DNA of 64,000 nt from Nematostella vectensis (lineage: Eukaryota > Cnidaria > Anthozoa > Actiniaria > Edwardsiidae): assembly GCF_932526225.1 (NCBI RefSeq), contig NC_064037.1, positions 6,219,703 through 6,283,702 of the forward strand, in the 5' to 3' direction. A program made the translations under genes and the position numbers. Positions 1 to 13,297 of this stretch are shown one piece after another. Within the stretch, counting starts at the first letter, position 1, and every line of letters starts with the position of its first letter. The notes beneath the pieces were generated by a model, which saw nothing but the letters and a program-made list of their open reading frames with translations, ran no database searches and was not told the origin of the DNA.

Positions 1-1602
1 ACTATTGTGCAAGGTATTGGTTCACTTTCTCTAAACGCCAAAAGTAACGCCACCCACATCTAGCAGAGATCTCGGGGTCAAAGCCAGGATATAAGCCTAA
101 TAAATAGGGCACTATATTGTAAGTAGTAAAGGAAGTCTATTCAAGTGGTTTTAGAAGCGAAATAAAAAATCTTCGGACTGGTCGAGAAACTAAGTGGTAA
201 GTAAGGGCTTCTGATTGGTGGGACAAAGTTGGTTTGAAAGGCGGAAATAACGTAATCACGATACTGTTCTTTAAAATCCTCCAATCACAAGGTCCCCTTA
301 GAGCGTCCACCACGGATCAAAGTCCACCAAATCCACCTTCCCTCCCTTTAGCGTCTCAACGATGCCTCTTAATTTCTCGATCTTAATCTCTCGAGTCTAC
401 CCCCTAACTACTGTTTGTTCGTCTGGCAACTTCCGTGAATTCCCCCAATCCCCTCTCGGGTCCCCCTAAAGGCAACTCTCGTTGTGTTCGTGTATCTAAA
501 AGAGGCAAACTAGGGATCTAGCGGACATCTTGGATTTGGGGGAGAGGGAGGATAACTTTTTCGAATATAAATATCATAAACACAACAAGAATCCTGACAT
601 TATGATAATAATTTTTGTCATATTTACATCAAATTCTTATTTTATATTTAACTAATGAACATGAATAAACCGCTGGCTAAACTCTATCCACAAAAGCGCA
701 ATTTTAATATTATTTACCTTTCTATTCATGTAGCAAGCGTATACAAAGTGCTTCTGTTTCAACGAAACATGAAACAACGACGAGCATTTATAGAATCTCA
801 TTTCAATTAGAGTATAAAAACGATTTGGCTGCATTTAAAAATATATAGTATGGAGTCCATGCTTGAATTAAAATGAGCAATTATGATAATATATGTTCTT
901 TAGGGGAGAAAAGTACGAATTCAGTGCAGGTCGGTAGCCAGGGGGTTTGGAGAGTCGACTCAAATAAAAGTTGAGTACCACTGCGAGTTAGGATGAGAAA
1001 TAGTCCGCTAAATGAATAAGCCTTTCCCCACCCCTCCGTTAAGAATCCTGGCTATGGACCTGTAACATGATATTGGATCCGATATGGATTCAATAGTGCA
1101 AAAAAAAACTCAAGATGGCGAACATAGCAGTGGAAGAGTGAAAAGGGGTAATGTGAAAAATTCGCTCCCTCTTTTTGCTTCGTCTTGTCCTGCAATTTCA
1201 ATCCGGATTCATAAGTTCCAAGTCGTCATAGCCATGCTTGTCATAGCAAGTTTTTGCAAGACATATCAATCACCTCAATATAAAAGTACAAAGATTACAA
1301 AGCGATTTGACAGAGAAGTCCAAGGACCTTACCAGGGAAATAAAAAATTATTAGCATTTTGAAATTTTCAAGTGGCAGCCATTTAGTGCTGCCGATTATT
1401 GTTACGAGTCGCCGATCTACCGGGAGTCTCTCGAATAGCAATTCGCTAAGAAACATTTACGGAAGTTTCCGAATTGGCGTCTCGGTTAACGTATCGTTGG
1501 ATTCGAAAATTACGTAAGGGTGATGACTTCATGAGCATCAACCAATGTACTGCTATGACCTCGTCTATACCCTCCGTTGATATGACAGATGAGCCTTTGC
1601 TC
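1..1602. other. Gene-poor flank downstream of TRAF4
   Basis: No convincing gene was found in this stretch. It is AT-rich from about 560 to 900. Short open frames at 652-834 and 1084-1362 have no recognisable domain and no splice context. The only structured item is the MITE-like element at about 926-1062, listed separately. The 3' UTR of the TRAF4 gene probably extends into the right part, but I could not fix a poly(A) signal. Confidence 0.6.
926..1062. mobile_element. MITE-like element, family A, copy 1
   Basis: The ends are near-perfect inverted repeats of about 17 bp: gcaggtcggtagccagg on the left and cctggctatggacctgt on the right. The interior holds 'gagtaccactgcgagtta' and 'tccgctaaatgaataag', which recur with small changes at about 26610-26775, so this is a dispersed repeat. 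There is no coding capacity. A short non-autonomous DNA transposon is the simplest reading; the superfamily was not determined because no clear target duplication was seen. Confidence 0.6.
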
Positions 1603-4600
1603 CTATAGGTCAACGGCATTCTTACAGTCTATCGTCACCTTGAGAAATAACACGTCATCTCTGACGTAACCAATAGACTCCAAGCCCCGGTGGGATACGA
1701 ACTGAGGGTAGCCGAAACCAAGCGAGGTGGAGTTCTTACTCGGTCTTTGGAAGCTCTTCCAGTTGGGATCAGGGCTGAACGACTGACTAATGTGTCTTTT
1801 TGCTCGCTTGTCCGTACTCTGGTCAAGCAAGGTTAGAGTGATCTGGCCCTCAAAGGGCCAAGGCAGTAACGAGTCGTACTCTCCCGGCAAAAGTCGAATG
1901 TACAAGGACAAATGAGTCCCTTCTCCGCTACCATTACCGTACGGAAACAACACCACCTTGAACTTGTACCCGTAGTTTGACGTGTAGAAAACAGGGCTAT
2001 GCAGCTCGGTCCCAGGCTTCCTCTTCCCTTCGTCAAAGGCTTCCCAGAAATCGTCGATTCGCCAGAGGAGCTTGCTGTCGTGGTAGGGTTTGCAGTGTCG
2101 CACAATCTCTTTGAGGGAGTTGATCTCTTTTTGCTGTTGTATGGCGAGCTCGGACACTAACTCGAGGTGCTGTTGTACGGATTCTTCAATATGCCGCTGG
2201 AGACTTCTCTGAGGGAACTAGAAAAGCGGAGAGAACAATCAGACCCACCAAGCCCCTATGACTCGATGTGGAACCATCGATGGTGTAGGGAGGGGGGGGG
2301 ATGTTGGGGAGTGTTTGAATAGTAAGAGGTCCAGATAGATAAAAGAGGAGGTGTGAATAGTAGGAGGTCCAGATGGATACAAGGGGAGGTGTGGATAGTA
2401 AGAGGAGAGCTGGTTTGGTGTACGAACCTGCTTGTGACAGCCAGCGTGTCTGAATGGGCACTGCATGATATTAGACCGGCAGTCACGTGACAAATGAAGT
2501 TCCACCTAGAATGTAACATAAGGGAAATAAGAGGGATGGCATACTGGATTACGAGGGCAAGATATAATGTGGTCGAGTCGAGGAAACAGAAGGGCGCATC
2601 AGCTGAGAGTTGTTTGAATAAAAAATACCATGTGACGTAACCAAAGTACCGCGTGACAAAACTGAGGTCATAACTCGTGACTAACCTCGCCTCTAGGGAT
2701 CTGCGCGACTCCGCAGTTGTTGGGACAGCTGAGCGGAAATGATGGACAGCTCTGGTGATGAGTCTGTTGACAGATGGAACATAATGTTTCAAAATGATTC
2801 CTGATTTGATCTGAAATGTTTTGGGCGACGCACGCTACCTTGGCCACCTTAACAGATTTAGAAAGCAGCAAATCAGAATGCGAGAGATGTACCCTTTGAT
2901 TGATGTGGACTTCACTTAGCCAAATGGGACCGCAAACAGATGTTTCAGTGTCCTTTAGAATACGACACCAGATTTGGCGATGGTGTCAATGTGATTCTCG
3001 GATCCTGATTGGCTAACTTTGTTAGTGATCATATGTTGGTGGCCACGGCAGTGCGAGTCGCATTAGAATGCCCTAACACCCAAAGACGAGATTTGGAAAA
3101 GACGAATTGAAAGTCAGGCTCACTCAGTGGCTGAAGGGTCCCACACAGAGCATGGGAAATACCCTAAAGAAAAGATAGAATAGAGGGGGAAGGTAGGGGA
3201 GAGCAGGGCAAGGTAGGGGAGAGCAGGGGAAGGAGGGGGATGGGACCCACCTCTACGTCCTCAAATTTGACCATGACCCGGCAGTGCTGACACTTGGTCA
3301 GTCTTCTCGGACACTCGTCTGACATGTGGGTCGTGATCTCCGCGCGCGAGATCCTCCTTCCGCACGTGCAGGTGAAAATGTCAGAGTCTAACTCCTCAGT
3401 GGACCGGCTCAAGTCGTTTGTCGATCCGCGATGCGCCACCTGCCGTCCGACGTCCCGGTCTTCCCGGCCGATGTGGTTAAGAGAGGCTGGGAATGAGACC
3501 GAGCGGAGAGGTGGGGCAGAGTTTGAAGGTGGCATTTGGTTCTCCCGCTCGTTGCTACTGCGCGTGCGCGAGTGTTGCTGGCGCGTGTGTTGCTGCACCT
3601 CGAAGCGCACGGTTGGGGAGTTGCTTTTGTTGGCACGTGATGGGGTGGCAGGCTGCCGTCTATTATAGACAGGGCAGCGGCGCAAATGATCCTACAAATG
3701 TAAAAAAAATTCTAAAAAATATTTAATTATATCCATCTGTTATTGCTTTATTTCAAGAAAAAAATCAAAATTACCACCTTTTGGAGCCGAATTATGTAAT
3801 CTCAAAATAACTATCTAAAAACAAAAGCTCATACTTAATTGGCGAAAGCCAATCCAAAATACCTCCCCTAAATCAGGCGATGGAAATAGACCGTTTTCAC
3901 GATGCTGCGCGCGCACCCAAAATGCCACAGACTGGCGGGCCACAGCTTATCCAAAATGCTGACGAAGGGGAATTTCACTCAAAAAAATCCGCGAAAGAAT
4001 CACTCTGACAGCATTTTCTATAGCTTCATCTGTAAAGTCCATCGTATGCTATTTTAGGTCAGCTGTGGCCCGCCAGTCTGTGGAATTTGGGATGCGCGCG
4101 CAACATCGTGAAAACGGTCTATTGATGCTTGCTCACACTTGGTACTTAACCATGATGACAAAATGGCGGCTGACAGAAAACGTACACATGCATATTCACA
4201 CACAAACCTGTCTGTCCCTAAAGACGATCTCCGTGTTGCAGTACTGACAGAACACCCAGCGGTTCAAGCAATCTTCGCGCATGTGCCTTGCCTTGTCTTG
4301 AACACGCATGCGCTCTCCGCAGTTCCTAGGACACGTGACATGGTCGGAACTCACGGAATTGACGGACCGGTTGCTGCCCCGATCACTTCCTCGATCGCGC
4401 AGTGCGGGGCAGCTGTGTACCTGCAGACCGAGTAGAGACATGGACCTAGTAATGCATACGTCGATGGGCACCTGAGTGTATTAACTAGGATCAGGCATCA
4501 ATCTATTACTGCGAGTCATGTATAAAGACTTTTTTCACAAGCCTTCCCAAAAGTGCCATAGCACCGTCACCAATACGGCGAGAATTGTCTATAAATATAG

Positions 4601-7600
4601 ATAAAAAACACTTTGGGGGGGGGGGGGGGGGGAGGCACTGGTTCTGGTTCTGTGCACCAGAACACAAGCGCACCTTCATTTCTGTACCGCAGACTCACCC
4701 TAAGTTGTTCGTAAGACATTTCCGCCTTGCACCTGGCGCAGCAGACTCTCCTTTTCGGACAGTCCTTGGACGTGTGTTCGGACATGCGGCGCTTCTGTAT
4801 CCGAGCACCGCACGAATTCGAACAATCAGCCGAGACGAACTTACACTCTGCCAGGTGGCCCTGGTATAAAGAAAAAACATGTTTTAAGAAGAATACAACA
4901 CTGCTTACTACGAGCGAGCGAATGAGTGATCCAATGAGCGAGTGATCCCATAAGAGAGCGACTAATTGCATGAGAGTGCGAGTGATCCCATGAGAGAGCG
5001 AGTGATCCCGTGAGAGATCCCATGAGACAGCGACTGATCCCATGAGAGAGCGACTGATCCCATGAGAGAGCGAGTGATCCAGTGAGAGAGCGAGTGATCC
5101 AGTAAGATAGCGAGTGATCCCATGAAAGAGTGAGTGATCCCAATAGCGAGTATCAACTTAGCGTGCGAACAATGAGTGATCCAGTAAGCTAGTGACGGAA
5201 CTAATGACATGACGAGTCAGTTCAGAAATTGCAAAATCACTCAATCTTTATGAACACTCATAGTGCTCATAACATCTTCCCAATCTGTTACGTGTTTTGC
5301 GCGTGAGGGGTGTTCCAAGTAAGTCGGGCTAACCTGTAGCTTCCGTAGCTGGCCCTTCCACTTACATCCCGCCTGGTAGTAGTCACATATGACGGTCAGC
5401 GACATGATCATCTGGTTGGTAACGTCGTCTGCGTAAACCTGCGCCCAGCACGAGTGAGAAATAGAAGACGTCTCAATACAAACGATGAAAATACATAGTT
5501 CCTTCCTAGCAAATAAGCCAATGTAAATGTACATGATCAAAAACATGTTCTAACAAAAAGAAGTAATTGCTAACAAGAGAGAAATAATGGGCACTGGTCA
5601 GAGAGAAACGACACAAAGCGTTACCGTGCGTCCTTCTAATATGTAAAGCAGTGAACTAAACTAAGGTCGATTCGGAAAACATGACTATGTAAACACGAAA
5701 AGAGATTACAGAAAACGGGACAGAGTAACACGAATCAAAACTGACTCCGCAAATAAGCTTAAGGGAGATTAAAAATACAGTTTCAAAACTTTCAAATGTT
5801 TTGATTAATTTATCAGAAAAAACAAAACTATCGGACTAAGATTAGTCAAGGATTCAAAAAACACGTCAGAGGAAAGTTGAGATGGCTTGGTTTGACTCAG
5901 ATCTCTTCTACATTAATTTCGATTAATTAAATAAAATGTCAAAGGTTATTGAGTTATCAAGAAAACTTGTTTAGACAAGAAATGTACGAGACCTGTGAAC
6001 GCCAGTGAAGTCCTATGAAGATTAGAAGTCCCTGAAGATTAGACTTTGTGAAAGCCTTGAGCGCACATTCAAGTAGATAGCCGCGGGGATCAAGCGCGAC
6101 ATATTTCACCCAGATACACGTTTGTGTTCCCAGTGATCGTTATCCGGTGAGGTTACGCCCTTTAGATATCCTAGAACTGTAATGCACTTTATCTTGTGTA
6201 GGAAACTGCCAAGCAAAGCAAAACCCCGTGCACCTCTGATTTGAGGCATTATCTGCGAGGGATTTCGCCCCGTGCGACAAAGGGATGACAAAACGTCTAC
6301 AAGCGAAATCACTTAGGGATTAAATGGGAAATTCAAAACCGAACGGAATTGTGAAGACCAAGAGATAATGCATGGACAGAAAGTAAACACTCGGAAGAAG
6401 TCGAGATAATAAAACAGTTTTCGAAGCAAAATCAGGGCGAGACGTATTCAGGAATTTATGATTTGATAGCTTATCTGGTAGAAAGATCCAGAACCATATG
6501 GGGAAATACCTTTTTTGTTGGCTAAACGAAAACGTATTTGAGTGGGGATTAGGCTAATAATTAAAACTTTGATTTGAGTTTGAAGTTTGTGTTATTACTG
6601 ATGAAAAGAAGACCTAATTAAAGGTATATAGAGAACTTTAAGCATGGGTCTCCTGAAGATCAGTTATCGAGCGGTAAATTGAAAACGAGAAAACAAGCTG
6701 AAAATTTGCGGAATATAAAAATGATGCTATCACACACACACAAAAAAAAACATTAACTAAAAGGGTTTAATTGTGCTGCAGAAATCTACTGGATTGATTT
6801 TTTTTTTTGTTAAAACAAATTACTCTTTTCCGCTAACCTGTCGGGAAAGTTAATGGAGGTCGCTAACTTTGTTTTGAATTGCACAGGTCGAAAGACTCGT
6901 GCCTTTTAGTGTAACGGACAATTCTTTAAATATTCCTCAGAAAGAGAAAGAAAGCTAACTTCAAGACAAGCATAATCCCCGCTTTATTTACCAATAGAAA
7001 TGCCTGCTACACGCTTTTAACGCTAGTACACCCTTTAACGAGTAAAGCAAGGAGTAAGGGAGAGAGTCACGAATTGTTCGCTTACCTGACTGTAATCTAT
7101 GGCAGTGTTATCCACGGGACACCGCAGTCTTCCACTCCTGTTGACAGAAGGAGCAAGAAAGATGTACATTCGAGTCATGAAGAGGCCCACACAACAACAC
7201 AAACTCGCGAGGCTGATGGGTTTGCAGCAAGCTAGTCTGTCGTGACGTGACGACCACCACTTCTTCCCACCGCATCTGTCGCTCACTCATCCGATTGTTA
7301 TCGACTTTTATGGCGTGAAAAGCTTGTTCTACATTCCAAACAGAGCGCGACAAAGCTCGAGACAGCACATTGTGTGTTCAGTTAAGTATAGGGACTGTCT
7401 GCAGTGTTTGCCTTAGAGTTTAACGAGGCTCTGTGTTATGCATATGCAACTACAGCTGGAAGCGTCGCCAACAATCTTTGATTGAGATAAATGAGCTAGA
7501 TGTCTGTATGGCCCTAGATGCTGTGACCTTTCGACTTATAGGGCCTTGGAAATCATCGAGTTCCCTAACAGCACATGTTCAACGAATGGTTTTCCATGCC

Positions 7601-10600
7601 ATATAGTAATTAGTGGAGAAGAAACGGAAGGCAAATAGAGGCATGGGAAAGGCTCTATAGCAAACCTTGACTTCCGGAAAGTTGAATGGCCGTTTTGACA
7701 TGTTCAAACCCTGTTGAAAACACCTCAAAAAATTGACTGTTGTTTAACTGATCAGATCAAGTGTTTACGGGACTTGATAAGCAAAGAATAAAGCGTCCTT
7801 AATATTATCAATCGCGAAGGAATTTCGTTTGACTTTGGGCTGGGTTAGTGTAACCGGGAGACTCACATGGTTTCTTGAGAACAGCGACAGGTTTTCTCCG
7901 CTCGTCATTTGACGGGGTATATATACGCTACTAAACGTGGTCAAAGTGTCTAAGGACAGATATGTCAACTAGAAAGCCTTTGAAAGGCCACAGAAATATG
8001 ATCTCTCAGTTGCTATTAGTTCGCCAAGGCATGACCACGTCCGACGTGTCCTTCAAGTACACAAGCAGAAAAAATGGCCTCGGTAGCTTGTAAAATGTTC
8101 ATTATCTTTTCCACCTCAATGTTTTTGAAAATTTACTAAGCTGAAACTCAAGAGTCTTTTCGTTCTACTTCGGTCAGAAATGACGTCACCATCACAAGTG
8201 CAAACGAAAGAGTTCGACGGGAAATCAAACTTAGCATTATCGTTATCAAAAAGACATTTCCATTTTGTTATCGACCCGTCTTTCCCCTTTTTTAACCATC
8301 TCTAACATCCTTCGACTAGTACCTTAGAACACAGTTCAATTCTCCTTAAATTACTACCCCTTTTTTCTATGAAAAGTCGGCTACAGCCTTTAAAAAAATT
8401 AAAACATTTTTCATTCTCGTCAAGGAGTCCATCTTGTTGTCCACCCTTATTTTCTCTTCTGTAATCAAATTCAACCACCTTCGACTTTCTCCTTTTAACA
8501 CACTAACACTCTCCCACAAATCACTTCTCCTTATTTTCTAAAGATTTCCAACCTTTCAGTTTTTCTCTTGGAAAAACAGGAGCAAACATTACTGAACAGC
8601 GGCCGCACGCAGTCTAGTGATGACATGGCGAAGAGACGGCGATCAAAGAATCAGAGAAACCCTTGTAATCAGTATTTGTCTTAACGATAAGAAGTATGAG
8701 TCATGACAGGGATTCAAAGCTTGTTAATCTTCTCCAATTATGGCTGACAAGGTACAGTTTTGATTATAAGCGTGGGAACGGCGTTCACAATCCTCTATTT
8801 CCGTCAATTTAGGTACAGTACATTATAACGTGTGTGATCATTTGACCTCTTTCTGATCCCATTTTAAATGGGGCTCTTGTCGGAAAGGGATAGAAGTAGA
8901 TACCGGACCACACTTGGTTATAAGCTAATCATAACTAATAAACAAACCTTCGAAAGGCTGCATGGTCAGCGCATTAGACCTTAGAGGAAACCAACAAATA
9001 GATATTACACGAACTACTCAGACAACTTCTAAAATGTCGGAGACACTCCTTATATTGTTTCTTGTGAGAAACATCAAGACTTCCGTCGGTTTATTTCAAG
9101 CACTTTTATCAAAGCAGGATCTTTGACCTCAATTTCAAGAAACATCAGACCACCCTTATCGTGAATAATAGATATGGGGAAGCTACAAAATGTCTTGAGA
9201 GTGACTTTTGGTGTAAGGGTCGATAAGAGACAAGAACTCGACATATCCATGTCGCTACTTGTTGGCGTTTATAGTTCCGGTCACCCTTGCTTCTGCGTGG
9301 AACAGCCAGAATCTACTTTCGAGAAAAGTCAGTTACCTGGTAACAAGCAAAGCGCATATGACCATGTAAAGGCACGTACACAGGGGGGTGCAAGGTGCGC
9401 GCACCCCCCCCCCCTTGGCGGCCAAAAAGTGGGTCATTTCTTTTTAAGGAATCTTCAAATACTATGCTTTTCCCATATGATTCTATGACTGCGCACCCCC
9501 CCCCCCCCCCCAGCCAATCCTGAGTACGCGCCCGATGTCCGCGCCGTTGTTCATTACAATTTTATTCCCGCGATGTTCATTTACAACTTTATTTCATTTC
9601 TCTGCTGAATGTCAAAATGCATTGACATTGGATTATCATCATATCACCACTATCACCAATTGTGATGGTCATATCGTCATCAGTATTATCAACGTCATCA
9701 TTTTCATCATCATCGACACACAACTAGTAGTGTCTAGTATTACATCACGTGATATCACATATAACCATCGCCCTTTTATTTGTACAAGAAGAAGTAACGA
9801 TTAAGGATTTAGAAAGCTTAAAACCAACAAAATCCCCAAATCTTTTCGCCTTAAAGAGCAGCTTAATTGCTTACGCGGATAAGAGCGATATAAATAGCTG
9901 CAAAGGTGTTGCACTACAACGCCGTTTATTCCAGGGAGCAGGCACATACTTTGCATTTGCTGAGGGGAGGGGATGGGAGGAGGGGCGGCAGTGTTTACGT
10001 GACGTCACAGCCGTATAAGTTGCGTGACTTTAGCCGTGGCGTTTCCTAATAATCGGCTTTACTCTTGGTACCAAAGACTCTAAGCTTCACTACCCAAGAC
10101 AATCAGTTGTTTTCGTCTTTTCCCGGCTCTTTGTTAGCGAAGCTTGAAGCCTCTGGTGCCCAGGGTACATCGAGGATCAAGCGCATTCTTTGACCGCGAA
10201 AATTCATCTGCGGTAGAGACATTTGGCAGCGCCCTCAGCAAAACCCGCAGGACTTCCGAGCACGGATAAGAGTGCGAATCGACACAACCACTTATCCTTC
10301 TTTAAGGATTAGTCCTCTGCTATAACTAGTGAATCGATTTTATGGCGAATAAAATAAATAGCAAGATAAGAAAGGGAGGAGTTTACTTTGTCGCTTATCT
10401 CTTAACTTATCTTTCGACACCGCACAAGTCGATAAACGCCCGCAGATTTCAGATTCACAATATGGCGGTAAAAACCTAGCGGACGAGGCGACAAAAATCT
10501 GCAAATTCTACTTACGTTTGCGGCGCTGCTATTGCAGGAAAGTAATTATGTCTAAAAGATTAGAGCTGATTACAAAGCATTTTCGCCATTTGTTAGCCAA

Positions 10601-12514
10601 TTACGCGGTGCCCTTAGAGAGTTTTCGGCTTTTCGGAAATGTCGACACCTCGGAGGTTAGGAATTCATTCATATTAAAACTCGGCAAATAAACATCAATT
10701 ATTAAGAGAAAAAGAGTATTAGTTTACTAGGACACGCGTATTATCAGTTTCCTGGAGGCTGTTTGCATGAGGAAAACATTACAAATTAAGCTTGTTCAAA
10801 ACATTACAAGCGACCGCGCGCGCGGCATTTGGTCATCTCTTGAAACTGGGCAAAAAAAATATATAGAAAGTCAAACAAAATGATCAATCACGTATAATCC
10901 CTATATAATCCCTGGTAAAAATGAGGAATTAAGTAAAATAAAAATAAATTTTAGTTTTAAAAAAACGGAGCCAATTAACTACCATCAAAAAGTGTAATAA
11001 TTCTTATAAAACTTTTAATTGAAATATAAAGTACAGCTAAAGAGAATTTTTCCCACTAGAGAAAATATAACCACTTGATATAAAATTGCGATAAATCAAC
11101 ACTTTTCACCCTACACAGGAAAGAAAACCAATATGGCTCATATTCCTTCGCTCTCGCCTTATCGACTGGGAACTAACGTCATCATAAGTGATTTCTCGTA
11201 TTACGACGGATCGGCGTCACTTTTTTACGGCGGGTAATTCGTGTCAGCGTTTTCAGGAAATTCCACATGGAAGCTACAGCTACCTAGGGGATGACGGGTA
11301 ACCTGAATTGCATGATTTCTTCGCTTGTCAGATTATTTCAAGCTTTATTTACAAACGGTTTATAATAGGGTTGCATTTTTTCTAAACAGTACTTTTAAAA
11401 AAGATGACTAATTTAAAAAAAATAGGACCTATAGAATGACGGGAGGGATGTTTTCCAGGTTAGGATACAGAATCCGAGATTTGTATTGCGGTAAAGACTC
11501 TATTGTTATAAGGTTCAACAGATACTCGAAAGAAAAGATTCCGAGTGACCTCAAATATTGTGTTGATGTTCCTCTCGTTCTTAGAGCAAAACAAAAGTTT
11601 TTTTGGATATTCGTTTAGAACGAAAACAAGTATCCATCCATAAAAAACAAAAAGGCGTAGGGTATCCTCATATTAGAAAGGTCAACATGAGGCTCTGATC
11701 AAATAAAGACACTGTCAAAAAAATAAACTACAAGATATGATTTTACATGAAAATATGTATAAGATAAATCACGATAATTTATGAAGTAGATTATTTACGG
11801 CCAGATTGTTACGCTTATTATTCAATTTTTAGCAGCGCACGAAATTCTATTAAAACAGCAATTGGTTGGCAGGATAATGCAAAATGAATGTAAACCGTTC
11901 ATGAATAAGTCATAATTTAGCTGGTTTTACCTCAAATTATAATGTAAACAACGGTGCAGAAACTACAACTAATGATATAGCATTCGCCTCAAAAGCCCGT
12001 GGAATTATGAATAGCTTGGATGTTTAGATAATACGTTAAAAATAGGAAGATTTATTCTCCCCGCTGGGATAGGATTCAGAGCGCAGCGTTGGAAAGAGCG
12101 CGAGGCACACGTAGGTTTCAGCTCGCCGATATCACAACAATCATTAATTCTTTTAACATTTTTAGCCGCAAAACCATTATTTCAAGTTAGAATTAATGAA
12201 TCGTGAAAGTTATGGGTCAAGATTTTAACCTTTCTGACTGCGATAATGGATGAATTCAGTGTTTGTATGAGGAGCTAGTTTGGTCTTGTTCATCTTACGC
12301 GGCAGAACGCGCCATGAAAGGATAATATAATACAAATTACTAAAAAATCTCTATTAGCTTACCTTGTTTCACCGAGGGCATGATTGAGACAAGAATCACA
12401 GAATCTGTGGCCACACACTGAAACTTGGACGGCATTACGAACGGGCAAATGGCAAATTCGGCAAAGTAGGTTTTCCCTGACGGCCGGTACAAAGAAACTT
12501 TTGTGACCCGGCAT
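1603..12514 (-). CDS. TRAF4: TRAF4-like TNF-receptor-associated factor (spliced, 9 coding exons)
   Basis: Coding exons in transcript order are 12514-12363, 7137-7086, 5438-5334, 4860-4699, 4420-4208, 3691-3251, 2763-2686, 2505-2428 and 2208-1603. All have GT-AG borders and continuous phase, giving about 628 residues. Exon 1 starts MPGHK and encodes a RING finger (C-x2-C at residues 18-21, then CGHRFCDSC) completed by RCPVD in exon 2. Exons 3-8 encode TRAF4-type CART zinc fingers (for example SCGARIQKRRM, CPKRRVCCARC, CPNNCGVAQIPRGE). Exon 9 has a short helical stretch and a TRAF-C/MATH domain with GSGEGTHLSLYIRLLPG, LPWPFEG, DPNWKSFQ and LGFGYPQFVSH, the pattern of vertebrate TRAF4. TRAF4 is known as an adaptor and E3-like protein in receptor signalling, cell polarity and junctions. 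The protein is longer than human TRAF4 (470 residues), mainly because exon 6 inserts about 95 Ser/Arg/Asn/Gln-rich residues between zinc-finger segments. Intron 1 is 5.2 kb. Assignment to TRAF4 rather than another TRAF is strong; exact borders are by eye. Confidence 0.92.
2305..2412. repeat. Short minisatellite, about 38-bp unit, in the last TRAF4 intron
   Basis: About three imperfect units containing 'gaatagtaagaggtccagat' lie between TRAF4 exons 8 and 9, next to a G9 run near 2290. There is no coding role; several short open frames crossing it are repeat shadows. Confidence 0.7.
3173..3242. repeat. Purine-rich short tandem repeat beside the TRAF4 exon 6 donor
   Basis: Units of about 20 bp built on 'ggaaggtaggggagagcagg' lie within 10-80 bp of the exon 6 splice donor (exon end 3251, donor GTGGGT on the minus strand). 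On the transcribed RNA this is a pyrimidine-rich tract directly after the donor. Confidence 0.65.
3884..4129. mobile_element. Foldback/MITE element in TRAF4 intron 5
   Basis: The arms are long inverted repeats. The left end reads atagaccgttttcacgatg and the right end is its complement, catcgtgaaaacggtctat. Further in, 'cacagactggcgggccacagc' is mirrored by 'gctgtggcccgccagtctgtg'. Each arm is about 70 bp with a spacer of about 100 bp. There are no coding sequences. It sits between the exons ending at 4208 and starting at 3691. Confidence 0.75.
4614..4632. repeat. Homopolymer G tract
   Basis: An unbroken run of about 19 G lies in TRAF4 intron 4, just downstream of exon 4 on the minus strand. 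Similar long G or C runs occur at about 9404, 9497, 13590, 13787, 26625, 48510, 50017, 51017 and 57845. Their exact lengths may be assembly-sensitive. Confidence 0.8.
4911..5165. repeat. Minisatellite of 20-bp units in TRAF4 intron 3
   Basis: About 12 imperfect copies of gagtgatcccatgagagagc are present, with scattered variants (ccagtgagag, ccataagag). The array lies between TRAF4 exons 3 (5334-5438) and 4 (4699-4860), ending about 50 bp upstream of the exon 4 acceptor. Open frames of 60-158 codons across it are repeat artefacts. Confidence 0.85.
7138..12362 (-). other. TRAF4 intron 1
   Basis: This 5.2-kb intron separates the two halves of the RING domain. It holds no gene I can support. Its contents are AT-rich sequence, the inverted-repeat element at about 9370-9532, and a simple (atc/tca)-rich patch near 9640-9720. 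Open frames at 7108-7368, 7765-7968, 9535-10018 and 11436-11618 show no domain or splice context. Confidence 0.7.
9370..9532. mobile_element. Short inverted-repeat element with poly-G/C ends, family B
   Basis: The left end aggcacgtacacagggggg and the right end cagccaatcctgagtacgcgcc are imperfect inverted repeats, each followed inwards by a long G or C run. The same terminal design (ggcccgtacccagg followed by poly-G) is seen in the element nested at 13563-13824. No open frame of its own was recognised. Confidence 0.5.
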
Positions 12515-13290
12515 TTTGGTTAATGTAGCTTCCTACTAGATTCCTTCAAGTTATGATCAGCATCTGAGAAAAAAACTGCAGCGTGCCTAGTTTGGAACAG
12601 CAGTTCAATTCAAGTTGACAATCCTCTGGGTCGAATCTGAATAATTCCAGTGCAGGTTCAACATTTACGCATGCGTGACTGAATGTGTCACAATAGAGAG
12701 CGTGACGAATGTGTCATGTCATCTTCATCACAAAAGACTGTGTCGTTGACAGGCGACAAAGGCTTATTTACTTTTGTGTTTTGTCTGCGATTTATCGGGG
12801 TAAACAGCAGTTTTTAAAGAGCGATTGTGTGCTGAGGTTTACTGTAATTTGTTCAAGGGGAAGTCGATGAATTTTTAGTTTATCTTAGCCGGAAGATAAC
12901 GTGACGTCGTTGACCGTTGTTCCCTTAATAAACAAAACAAAAACTCACAACTCCCGTAGCGGTATTACTATTCACAACACTCCAATTCAAGCTCTGACAT
13001 TATTAAACATTTATTGCACACAGATGTCGACGAACAATGCGGCTTTGCGTGTTTGTACAACCATTGATCAAATTCGAATTAAAGTGTGGGAAAAATTCCA
13101 GCGATGCGAAGTATTCCGTAAGGTGTTTACAATTTTCTGGTACATTGTCTTTCGATGATTTAAAAAGTTTTTATAACAGTTAAACGATAATTTATCAGAG
13201 CTTTGGTTTAACGCTATTGTTTCTGGGTATTTGATTCCTACCGGTAATCGTTAACACAGGTGACGTTGGTTTTCGCCGGAAGTGACCTAC
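12515..13290. other. Upstream region of TRAF4, no gene seen
   Basis: This is the 5' flank of TRAF4. A palindromic acgcatgcgt lies near 12668, about 150 bp upstream of the start codon, and may be a promoter element. The open frame at 12901-13158 has no recognisable domain. Confidence 0.5.
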
Positions 13291-13297
13291 CACCCTT

